Below, piece by piece: positions 1 through 6,226 of a stretch of 11,057 nt of DNA. Position 1 is the stretch's first letter; each line of letters begins with the position of its first letter. Source of the stretch: Nitrospinae bacterium AH_259_B05_G02_I21 (GTDB lineage: Bacteria; JADFOP01); assembly GCA_027717595.1 (NCBI GenBank), contig JALLOF010000047.1, forward strand, positions 1-11,057, in the 5' to 3' direction. Position numbers and translations under genes: made by a program. The notes under the pieces are model-generated. The model was not told where the DNA came from. It saw only the letters and a program-made list of their open reading frames with translations, and did no database searches.

Positions 1-667
1 GTCGATGAACCATCTTGAGATGGGCAATCGCGGCCATTACCTCGTCAACCACTTGCTGTGCAAGGGCTTTCGAGAGCGGCTGATCATAATATCTATCGAG
101 ATTTAACGGCTTTCCAAAGACCAACCTTACCCGCCCGTAGGGCCGGGGCAAGAGGCGCTCCCTGGGCCACACCTTCTCCGTGCCGAAGATGGCCGTTGGA
201 ATGACCAGAGGTTGAGCCTGATGGATGAGCCAGCCTACACTCCGCATACCCGGCTGAAGCTGTCCGTCGTGGCTTCGGGCTCCCTCGGGAAAGAGCATCA
301 TCTTTTCAGTCTTCATAAGTTCCACAATTCGCCCCATGGAGGAGAGGTCCCGGCCGCTATGCTGGATGGGGAATGCCCCCCAGGAGTGGATTATGGTACC
401 GATAATGGGAATCCGGAAGAATATCTCATTCGCAGGCGCCCTGACATACTCGATAGAAGTCAGGGGCCAGCGAGGCAGGACAGTGGGAGGTATGAGCAGC
501 ACGTCGTAGGCAGAGGTGTGATTGGCAACAAAAAGCACACCTCCGTCAAGCGGTATGTTCTCACGACCCTGAACCTCCACACGCGCAACGAGCCTCAACA
601 AGAAGTTAACGACGACGATGGAGATGAAAATCCAGATCTTATGCAAGAAGGTCAGTGGGACAGCCAT
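1..667 (-). CDS. plsC: 1-acyl-sn-glycerol-3-phosphate acyltransferase (PlsC family), 3' end off the window
   Basis: Reading the minus strand from the ATG at 667 to the window edge gives 222 residues without a stop; the C-terminus lies outside. The family transfers an acyl chain to lysophosphatidic acid (or a similar acceptor) at the inner membrane during phospholipid synthesis. Visible features: a hydrophobic N-terminal helix (about residues 10-26), the catalytic HX4D motif as NHTSAYD (His50, Asp55), a GAFPIQHSGRD block at 97-107 (acceptor-binding region), the FPEG motif at 126-129 followed by a conserved-type ARSHDG, and a VIPTAIFG block at 155-162. All four acyltransferase blocks are in the normal order. 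An in-frame TTG 24 nt upstream of the ATG is an alternative start; no strong Shine-Dalgarno sequence marks either. The gene is divergent from the hydrolase at 966 and has its own promoter. The family is clear; the exact acceptor lipid is not, and the symbol is by family only. Confidence 0.9.
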   Translation of the reverse strand, partial: MAVPLTFLHKIWIFISIVVVNFLLRLVARVEVQGRENIPLDGGVLFVANHTSAYDVLLIPPTVLPRWPLTSIEYVRAPANEIFFRIPIIGTIIHSWGAFPIQHSGRDLSSMGRIVELMKTEKMMLFPEGARSHDGQLQPGMRSVGWLIHQAQPLVIPTAIFGTEKVWPRERLLPRPYGRVRLVFGKPLNLDRYYDQPLSKALAQQVVDEVMAAIAHLKMVHR

Positions 668-755
668 ACCTATGTGGGCTGCGGCGACCAAAACCCAACC
701 GCAAGCCTCAAACCCCTTTATTTATTTAGAGTTACGCGCCACAAAGACCAAATAT

Positions 756-784
756 ATTATAAGATAGAACCTTTCCTTTTTCAA
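756..784 (-). promoter_or_regulatory. sigma70-type promoter for the acyltransferase gene
   Basis: On the minus strand TTGAAA (784-779) is followed after exactly 17 nt by TATAAT (761-756). This is a near-consensus pair placing transcription start near 749, about 80 nt before the acyltransferase ATG. The -35 box directly abuts the left edge of the repeat at 785, so the repeat forms the upstream promoter flank. Confidence 0.7.
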
Positions 785-887
785 CCCAGGAAATAGTAAC
801 TCGGTAGGTTTACAGAAAGGGGGCAGATTCCGGTGTTATTTGCCCCTGGAGGTTCAGGGCTACGAGGGGCGATTACATCGTGTAATC
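785..887 (+). repeat. Intergenic palindromic repeat, copy 1 (REP/MITE-like)
   Basis: This ~103-bp segment recurs at 1927-2029 in the same orientation at roughly 75-80% identity by eye, with 16-bp identical blocks at 831-846 (CGGTGTTATTTGCCCC) and 872-887 (ATTACATCGTGTAATC). It holds several inverted repeats: GGGGCA (819-825 region) with TGCCCC at 841-846, GCCCCT (842-847) with AGGGGC (865-870), and GATTACA-TCG-TGTAATC (871-887). It has no coding capacity and sits between the divergent acyltransferase and hydrolase promoters. It resembles non-autonomous palindromic repeats such as REP elements mobilised by RAYT transposases; no such transposase is in the window, so that link is inference. Confidence 0.75.
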
Positions 888-933
888 AAATCTAAGTATG
901 GCGCTCATTAAGATGTCAATACCTCTTTGTAGG

Positions 934-942
934 TGGTACAAT
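934..942 (+). promoter_or_regulatory. Extended -10 promoter for the alpha/beta hydrolase
   Basis: TGG followed by TACAAT (937-942) gives a TGN-extended -10 element with five of six consensus bases. No good -35 is seen at the right distance, as is usual for extended -10 promoters. Transcription would start near 949, leaving a leader of about 17 nt before the ATG at 966. Confidence 0.45.
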
Positions 943-965
943 GACTAGGGGCAGGTAAAGAACCT

Positions 966-1871
966 ATGTCGACACTCTATTCATCAGCCACAACACACAA
1001 AACGCATACGCTACGCGATGGACGGTCGTTGGGATACGCCGAGTACGGGGATCCCGAAGGCAAGCCGATGTTTCATTTTCACGGGTACCTAGGTTCTCGA
1101 CTTGAGGCCAGCGTATCCGATGAAGCTGCGGCAAAAGTAGGGGTCCGTCTCATCGGGATCGATCGCCCTGGCATGGGGCTGTCCGACTTTCAACCCGGTC
1201 GCCAGATATTGGATTGGCCGGACGACGTTGTGCAGTTGGCCAATACCTTGGAGATCGATAGCTTTGCCGTTGAGGGAGTATCTGGAGGGGGGCCTTACGC
1301 TCTGGCGTGCGCATACCAGGTTCCCGACCGACTCACGGCTTGTGGGATCGTCGCAGGCTTAGGGCCGATTGACCTTTTGGGGACTGAAGGGATGATCTTG
1401 GGCAATAGAGTGAGATTTTTCGTTGCCCGACGGATCTCCTGGCTTCTCAGAGCGATATGGTGGTTGGACATAGGGCGTTACCGTCGACATACTCAGGACG
1501 AAAAGAAAATTAAAGAGCTATCATTAAAGTTCTGGAAGGGATTGCCCGAAGCGGGCAGGAACGCGTTGGGCGATCCCGAGTTGGGGACGTTTTATATTGC
1601 CCAAATGCTTGAAGCTTTGCTTCAAGGAAGTAGGGGACCCGCACACGACGCAAAGTTATATGTACAACCATGGGGGTTCAAGTTGGAAGATGTTACCTTT
1701 AACAACGTTTACCTCTGGCATGGAGAGCGAGATGTAAACGTCCCGGTATCGATGGGACTGGCTATGGCCAAAGCCATACCTCATTGCCAAGCGAGGTTTT
1801 ATCCGGGTGAAACTCATCTCTTGGTAGCCTATAACCACATGGAAGAGATCATGGAGGCTATGATCTCGTGA
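966..1871 (+). CDS. Alpha/beta-fold hydrolase
   Basis: A 301-aa protein of normal length for a single-domain alpha/beta hydrolase (esterase, lipase or related). The complete catalytic apparatus is visible: oxyanion-region motif HFHG at 37-40, nucleophile elbow GVSGGG with Ser106, acid in HGERD (Asp256) and base in GETHLL (His284). A cap region rich in aromatic and basic residues lies at about 140-235 (for example LLRAIWWLDIGRYRRH, 160-175). There is no signal peptide, so it is probably cytoplasmic. The ATG at 966 is preceded by AGG about 11 nt upstream. The gene stands alone and is flanked on both sides by copies of the same palindromic repeat. Substrate cannot be told from sequence; haloalkane dehalogenase is unlikely because the nucleophile is Ser. 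Confidence 0.88.
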   Translation: MSTLYSSATTHKTHTLRDGRSLGYAEYGDPEGKPMFHFHGYLGSRLEASVSDEAAAKVGVRLIGIDRPGMGLSDFQPGRQILDWPDDVVQLANTLEIDSFAVEGVSGGGPYALACAYQVPDRLTACGIVAGLGPIDLLGTEGMILGNRVRFFVARRISWLLRAIWWLDIGRYRRHTQDEKKIKELSLKFWKGLPEAGRNALGDPELGTFYIAQMLEALLQGSRGPAHDAKLYVQPWGFKLEDVTFNNVYLWHGERDVNVPVSMGLAMAKAIPHCQARFYPGETHLLVAYNHMEEIMEAMIS

Positions 1872-1926
1872 GCGCTTGGTATGGGGTGCTAATAGATATG
1901 AAGATCCCCTTGGTAGTTACGATTAT

Positions 1927-2029
1927 CCCAGGTAATCGTTACTAGCCAGGATTACAGAGAGGGACAGATTTCGGTGTTATTTGCCCCCGGGGGCTAACGG
2001 CCATACGGGGGCAATTACATCGTGTAATC
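1927..2029 (+). repeat. Intergenic palindromic repeat, copy 2
   Basis: Direct-orientation partner of the repeat at 785-887, of the same overall length with small compensating indels. It contains a perfect 8-bp inverted repeat, TGCCCCCG (1982-1989) against CGGGGGCA (2006-2013), and the ATTACA-TCG-TGTAAT hairpin (2014-2028). The stem base that is C-G here is T-A in copy 1, a compensatory change. The rest of the 333-nt gap 1872-2204 shows no gene, no clear terminator, and only weak promoter-like matches such as TTGACC at 2149-2154 without a convincing -10. Confidence 0.75.
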
Positions 2030-2204
2030 GTACCAAGAACCCCAATAATTTAGGCTCCCGTTGGCTTGAGAAAGGCATCAGGCCTTGCCTTCATGCCTCT
2101 GCTCTTGTACCCTTAACCCATACACTTCAAAACCACTCTAAGACCGCCTTGACCCTCTACACTCAAACCACATTGCGCGGTCTTTTCCAACCGGAGATAA
2201 GAAT

Positions 2205-4184
2205 ATGAGCACGACGACTAGGCAATCAAGCTGGCGACACTCGGACGACCGGGACGCACCTGCGCGTTCTCTTGCAACTGACCAGTGGTTGGCGTCGCGG
2301 TTGCTGATCGCCTCAATACTCGCAATAGCATTGATAGTTTTGTTATCCGTCCCTGGATGCGCTCCAGCACCTTCTCCAACGGCTCTCACCTACAACGCCG
2401 AGCTGGCCTACCTCAAGGTCGTAAATGGGGCCAAGCCTCCTGACGATCCTCGGCTGACCTTTCTCCTGATGGCAGAGTATCTCAGCGCTAACAAGTATCA
2501 GGAAGGTATCCAATTCTTCGAGGCATTGCTGGAGAAGCATTCTTCCACGCTCACGCCCGCGCGCCGAGCTCTGTACTTAAGCTCCTTGGGAATCCTCCGA
2601 GCGAGGTACGCAGACGACGTCCCCCTCCTCAACCGGGTCGCGTGGGTCAAAGAGACGATCGCCCTTCTTGAGACAGCGAGAGAGCTCACCGACAATGAAG
2701 ATTTTGTAACCCGCTTTGCTACGGGTATCGTCTATGCACAGCTTCCAAACCAATTTGGCATGCGTGCGCAGGCGTACCAGGATCTCCGCTGGCTCGTTGA
2801 CCACGGGAGCGAAGCGCCCGAGTTCGGGCTCTTACGGGAGGTCTACTTTCAGCTGGCTCGCTTGCACAACGCCGACGGAGAGGCAGGCGAGGCGCAACGG
2901 TACTTACGATTGAGCGGCTACGAGAGCTTCGAAAAACCACTCACTCTGCTCACATCTTTTGGCGAAAATGCTGATACGGGACACACGTTCTACCCCAAAC
3001 TGCTTAAGGAGATCGTCCCGGGAAGAGTATTTGTGTTGTCGGGCTTTGAATTCACGGAGTATTACTTCATCGTCTCTGATGATAAGCGCGAGCTTGTCTC
3101 GATCGACGCTGGAACCCGCCCAGATTCAGCCCAAGATGCCTATGAGTATCTTTTGAAGCGCTTTCCCCACCTTCCCCCACTGACGACGGTATTTTTTACC
3201 CACGCGCACTGGGATCACATCGGGGGCCATAGCTATTTTCGTAAGTTGAACCCTGACGTTAAATTTTACGCTCGTGAGAACTATACTGAAGAACTTATGG
3301 CCATCCGCGATGCCCGCATACCATTCGACTACTTTTTTGGAACCAGATACAGCAACGATTTTATTGATGACTACAGGCCTGATGTAACCATCGCTGAGCG
3401 GACAAAGGTTAGGGTAGGCGGAACGAGGTTTGAGCTCATCCCGGTTCCCGGAGGGGAGACCCCCGATGGGATGTTCATCTACCTTCACGACCACGAGGTT
3501 CTCTTTGTCGGGGACTTCATTATGCCGTTTATCGGAGCCCCCTTTTTTGAGGAAGGCAATATCCCCGGGCTCTTCGAGGCCATCGACGCCGTCGTCGCCC
3601 TCAACCCGAAGCATATTTTGCACGGGCATGAAACCCTAACACGTAACTGGAATTCCCCCAAAAAGCTCGCTGCGCTCAAGCTCCAGCTGGTGTGGTTGTA
3701 CGAGGAGGTGCTGAAACGTATACGCGCCGGAGTGAGTAGGCCAGCTATTCACCATCTCAACCTGATACCCCCTACGCTCATAGAGCATTCCGAGGTGCAG
3801 CTCGTGTACTTGATCATGCGAGAGAACTTCATCAATCGACTTTTCGACCAGCACGTAGGATATTGGCACCGGGATTTGACTGGACTCGACCATATAAGTC
3901 AGGATGAATATGGAGGGATGTTGACCCAGTACTTCGGGCTCTCGGAGCGACGGCTGATTGGCGCCGTAAGGAAGATGGTCGATAGAGGCGATTATCACCT
4001 AGCTGGCCGAGTGGCTGGCTGGGCGCTGACCCAGCATCAGTCATCAAAACGATTACGCGCCTTAAGAAAGAGTGCCTTCTTGAAACTCAAAGAGAAATAC
4101 CAGTTTGCTGGCCCGTTCAAGTACATCATCTATTCAGAGATGGCGGGGGATGAAACTCCACAACTCGAGCTTAAAAAAAGATGA
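2205..4184 (+). CDS. Lipoprotein with TPR-like region and alkylsulfatase-like metallo-beta-lactamase domain
   Basis: A 659-aa protein. The ATG at 2205 has GGAG 8 nt upstream. A polar 30-residue N-terminus precedes a hydrophobic stretch (SILAIALIVLLSVPGC, 37-52) whose VPGC resembles a lipobox with Cys52 as acylation site, so I infer a membrane-anchored extracytoplasmic lipoprotein. Residues ~60-240 are helical and repeat-like (probably TPR). Residues ~265-480 are a metallo-beta-lactamase fold: HAHWDH (His333, His335, Asp337, His338), then Glu418 in PGGETPDG, Asp437 in FVGDF and His475 in LHGHE as likely further metal ligands. The use of GGET rather than GHT at the third motif, and the C-terminal part (~515-650: HVGYW..., then DRGDYHLAGRVAGWAL), resemble the dimerisation domain of SdsA1/BDS1-type alkylsulfatases. 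The SCP2-like end domain of those enzymes is absent. Sulfatase activity is inference; a related hydrolase role is possible. Confidence 0.8.
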   Translation: MSTTTRQSSWRHSDDRDAPARSLATDQWLASRLLIASILAIALIVLLSVPGCAPAPSPTALTYNAELAYLKVVNGAKPPDDPRLTFLLMAEYLSANKYQEGIQFFEALLEKHSSTLTPARRALYLSSLGILRARYADDVPLLNRVAWVKETIALLETARELTDNEDFVTRFATGIVYAQLPNQFGMRAQAYQDLRWLVDHGSEAPEFGLLREVYFQLARLHNADGEAGEAQRYLRLSGYESFEKPLTLLTSFGENADTGHTFYPKLLKEIVPGRVFVLSGFEFTEYYFIVSDDKRELVSIDAGTRPDSAQDAYEYLLKRFPHLPPLTTVFFTHAHWDHIGGHSYFRKLNPDVKFYARENYTEELMAIRDARIPFDYFFGTRYSNDFIDDYRPDVTIAERTKVRVGGTRFELIPVPGGETPDGMFIYLHDHEVLFVGDFIMPFIGAPFFEEGNIPGLFEAIDAVVALNPKHILHGHETLTRNWNSPKKLAALKLQLVWLYEEVLKRIRAGVSRPAIHHLNLIPPTLIEHSEVQLVYLIMRENFINRLFDQHVGYWHRDLTGLDHISQDEYGGMLTQYFGLSERRLIGAVRKMVDRGDYHLAGRVAGWALTQHQSSKRLRALRKSAFLKLKEKYQFAGPFKYIIYSEMAGDETPQLELKKR

Positions 4185-4250
4185 ATGATATGTCTTGTGG
4201 AGCCCGCTTTCCTAAACCCAAATTGCCGTGATGGTCAAATAAGAAATTGC

Positions 4251-4275
4251 AATTATCCCAGGAAATAATAACTCC
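4251..4275 (+). repeat. Truncated third copy of the palindromic repeat (left end only)
   Basis: CCCAGGAAATAATAACTC at 4257-4274 differs from copy 1 (785-802) at one position, and the preceding ATTATCCCAGG matches copy 2 exactly (1922-1932). After about 25 nt the similarity to the other copies fades, leaving only a vague TGCCC block near 4314. It reads as a decayed or partial copy in the same orientation. Confidence 0.5.
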
Positions 4276-4482
4276 AGCTAACTAACGGGAAAGTTAATAT
4301 TTCATCTGAAATTGCCCTTCGCTAGATTAGGCCGTTTCATCTATCTTGCTGGTTTGGGCCGACTGGGCTGGATGGGGAGCTGGCTGCCCCCACACCGGAA
4401 ATTCTTTATTGTTGCCGCTTCAAAGGGGCAGAGGATGTTTAGTTCATCCAAAATAGGACACTCCCCAGTCACCCTCTCTCAG

Positions 4483-4513
4483 TTGACTTCTCCGCCTCCT
4501 CCTGTCATATTAT
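4483..4513 (+). promoter_or_regulatory. Promoter of the membrane protein to mreB cluster
   Basis: TTGACT (4483-4488, five of six consensus) is followed after 17 nt by CATATT (4506-4511) or after 19 nt by TATTAT (4508-4513). Transcription would start near 4520, giving a leader of about 35 nt to the ATG at 4555. It is the only good promoter found ahead of the five-gene plus-strand cluster. Confidence 0.5.
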
Positions 4514-4554
4514 GGACGCGTGCCTGATTGTGTTCGGCTAGGGGGAGTTGTGGG

Positions 4555-4749
4555 ATGAACTACCAGATCTTCCTCGATGGCTTCGGGGTGGGCCTGATCG
4601 TGGGCCTCCTCGTCGCTTATCTGCTCTACCGTTTCACCGGCCGGCCGAAAGTTCGAACCGGGCGTCGCGACATCGACAAACTTGTCGACCAGTTCGATGA
4701 GCACTACCGCGAGCTCCGTCGCCGGGACGCGAACCTCTCCGATGAATGA
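4555..4749 (+). CDS. 64-aa single-pass membrane protein
   Basis: The ATG at 4555 is preceded by a strong GGGGGAG ribosome binding site 7 nt upstream, which makes it the start in preference to the in-frame TTG at 4528. One transmembrane helix is evident at about residues 7-26 (GVGLIVGLLVAYLLYRF at its core), followed by a charged, probably helical cytoplasmic tail (RRDIDKLVDQFDEHYRELRR, about 37-56). I recognise no family. The last 8 nt overlap the start of the nuclease-like gene, so the two are probably translationally coupled and the small protein may anchor or regulate its partner; that is inference. Confidence 0.75.
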   Translation: MNYQIFLDGFGVGLIVGLLVAYLLYRFTGRPKVRTGRRDIDKLVDQFDEHYRELRRRDANLSDE

Positions 4750-5665
4750 TCCCCGGGTTGGTGACCACGCCGACCTCTCCTCCGTTGTTACCGAACTTGC
4801 CGAGCTGCGCCGAGAGGTGGCCGCGCTCGCCCGTCGGCTCGACGGTGCGGGGGAATCCATCGTCAACCGTCTGGCCCGCCGGGGCTTCACCATCCAACGG
4901 TCCGAGCCCCTTGAGGCGTGCTGCTTTCCCGCCGACGCCGATGCGGCCTTTCTCGACACATTCTACGAGTGGCTGAAGAAGTACTCCTTCCGCCTCGTGG
5001 TGCGCGACATGATTCGCGAGGCGGAGGGGTTCACCGTCGAGGACCTGACCCGCTATTGCGCCCGTGCGCAGTGCGAGCGATACGTGGAGCAGGCCGTCGG
5101 GCTCGGCCTGGTCGAGCAGGCCGGTCGCGGGCGCTGGCGGCTCGCCGCCGGGGCGAGGGACAGCTTCGGCGAGACCCTCGAGTGGTTCGTCGCAGAGTTC
5201 TTCCACAGGGAGTTCGGCTGCGAGGCTGCCTGGGGCATCACGCTTCAGGACACCAAGCACGGCGGAGACTACGACGTGATCGCCTTTGTCGAGGGACACT
5301 TGGTCTACATCGAGGTCAAGAGCGCCCCGCCCAAGCACATCACGACCCAGGAGGTGGGCGCCTTTTTCCGCCGGGTGCGAGCCTTGAAGCCCCAGATGGC
5401 CATCTTCTTCGAGGACACCGAGCTTCGCATGGCTGATAAGATTGTGCCCATGGTCGAGGAGATCCTGGCCGGCGAGTACGGCCCGTCGGCCACCGACTAC
5501 CCCGTCATTCGCCTCCAGGACGAGCTCTTCCACATCAACCACGCCCTCTACATCGTAAACGCCAGGCCCGACGTAGCGGGGAACTTCGCCGTCTGTATGA
5601 GGGATTTTCTCGGTACGCGGGCCCGGCCAACCGCCCCCGTCCTCACGCCCCCGCAGGCTCGATGA
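4742..5665 (+). CDS. Coiled-coil / winged-helix / PD-(D/E)XK nuclease-like protein
   Basis: A 307-aa protein started at the ATG at 4742, which overlaps the preceding stop region by 8 nt; a longer in-frame reading from 4682 would run deep into the upstream gene and is less likely. Residues ~12-45 (SSVVTELAELRREVAALARR) form a coiled coil. Residues ~95-137 look like a winged helix (FTVEDLTRYC...GLVEQAGRGRWRL). The C-terminal ~145-245 has the signature of a PD-(D/E)XK nuclease fold: an acidic helix with Glu152, then GGDYDVIAF (Asp178) and YIEVKS (Glu191, Lys193), followed by Gln203 in a helix. This is the arrangement of Mrr/restriction-endonuclease-like proteins that cut DNA; no methyltransferase or helicase is nearby. 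The core residues appear intact, so it may be active. I do not recognise the exact architecture. The stop overlaps the phosphatase start by 4 nt. Confidence 0.78.
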   Translation: MNDPRVGDHADLSSVVTELAELRREVAALARRLDGAGESIVNRLARRGFTIQRSEPLEACCFPADADAAFLDTFYEWLKKYSFRLVVRDMIREAEGFTVEDLTRYCARAQCERYVEQAVGLGLVEQAGRGRWRLAAGARDSFGETLEWFVAEFFHREFGCEAAWGITLQDTKHGGDYDVIAFVEGHLVYIEVKSAPPKHITTQEVGAFFRRVRALKPQMAIFFEDTELRMADKIVPMVEEILAGEYGPSATDYPVIRLQDELFHINHALYIVNARPDVAGNFAVCMRDFLGTRARPTAPVLTPPQAR

Positions 5666-6133
5666 AACGCGTCCTCTTTGTATGTATGGGCAACATCTGT
5701 CGAAGCCCTATGGCGGCGGGGCTGTTTCGGAAGGCTCTGGCCGACAGAGGCGTTGACGGCGTCGAGGTGGAAAGCACCGGCATCGCCGCCATGGACGGCT
5801 GGACCGCCGAGCCGCTGGCCCAAGAGGCCGTGGAGCCTTTCGGGGTTGACTTGAGCGGACACCGGGCCCGGATGATCTCCGAGGAGCTCATCCGGTGGGC
5901 CGACAGCATCCTGGTCATGACGCCCCAGCAGCGGGATGCCGTGGTGGCGATGGTGCCCGAGGCGACTGATAAAGTCCGCCTGCTCGGCGCCTATGGGCCG
6001 GACAACGACCCGGAGCGCGCGGTCCCCGACCCCTACGGGGGGGAGCGCCATGCACTATCGGGCCTGCACCGTGGAGCTCCTTGACGCCATCAATGGGTTC
6101 TTGGACACCGAAGGCGATGCCTTCGGCGCGTGA
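5662..6133 (+). CDS. Low-molecular-weight protein tyrosine phosphatase, reading frame interrupted at a G7 run
   Basis: The ATG at 5662 overlaps the upstream stop (ATGA). The active-site loop CMGNICRS (Cys8, Arg14, Ser15) is at the N-terminus as in this family, STG is at 39-41 and the general-acid loop DPYGG has Asp123. Directly after DPYGG the frame reads into unrelated residues and stops at 6084 (140 aa). Dropping one G from the G7 run at 6037-6043 restores SAMHYRACTVELL...INGFL to a TGA at 6131-6133, giving about 156 aa, the usual family length with a typical C-terminal helix. Either the sequence has a homopolymer error, or the gene is truly frameshifted, or a +1 slip is used. In the loop, Ile12 sits where the arginine phosphatase YwlE has Thr11; in that family Ile at this position favours phosphotyrosine, so tyrosine phosphatase is the better call. 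Confidence 0.85.
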
Positions 6134-6226
6134 CCACAACCCCCTACGTAGCCCCGTTGCGGGAAAATCTGCTTGAAGGATGAGGTCGTTTTATGGTAGC
6201 GTGATGATGCGCGCCTGTTCGGATGG

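Larger units (their letters stand above)
4185..4554. other. 370-nt intergenic region at the GC boundary
   Basis: No convincing gene is present. The stretch contains the truncated third repeat copy (4251-4275), a short ATTTCA-TC-TGAAAT hairpin at about 4300-4313 and the promoter of the downstream cluster. Upstream DNA is of moderate GC, whereas from about 4,550 on it becomes strongly GC-rich, so this gap marks a compositional boundary. Confidence 0.5.

Noticed and set aside
212-796. 194-aa plus-strand open frame over the acyltransferase
   Set aside because: The minus strand reads the HX4D and FPEG motifs of the acyltransferase; the plus-strand product has no recognisable feature.
785-887. CRISPR array or riboswitch as explanation of the repeat
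   Set aside because: Only two full copies more than 1 kb apart, no spacers, and no known aptamer consensus; interspersed palindromic repeat fits better.
4312-4527. 71-aa plus-strand open frame before the membrane protein gene
   Set aside because: No ribosome site, odd composition, and it spans the likely promoter of the downstream cluster.
4634-5542. 302-aa minus-strand open frame opposite the nuclease-like gene
   Set aside because: GC-rich antisense shadow; low-complexity composition, and the plus-strand reading has clear domains and start/stop coupling with its neighbours.
5662-6133. Arsenate reductase or YwlE-type arginine phosphatase for the phosphatase gene
   Set aside because: The loop carries Ile12 where YwlE has Thr, and no arsenic resistance genes are nearby; tyrosine phosphatase fits better, though substrate is unproven.
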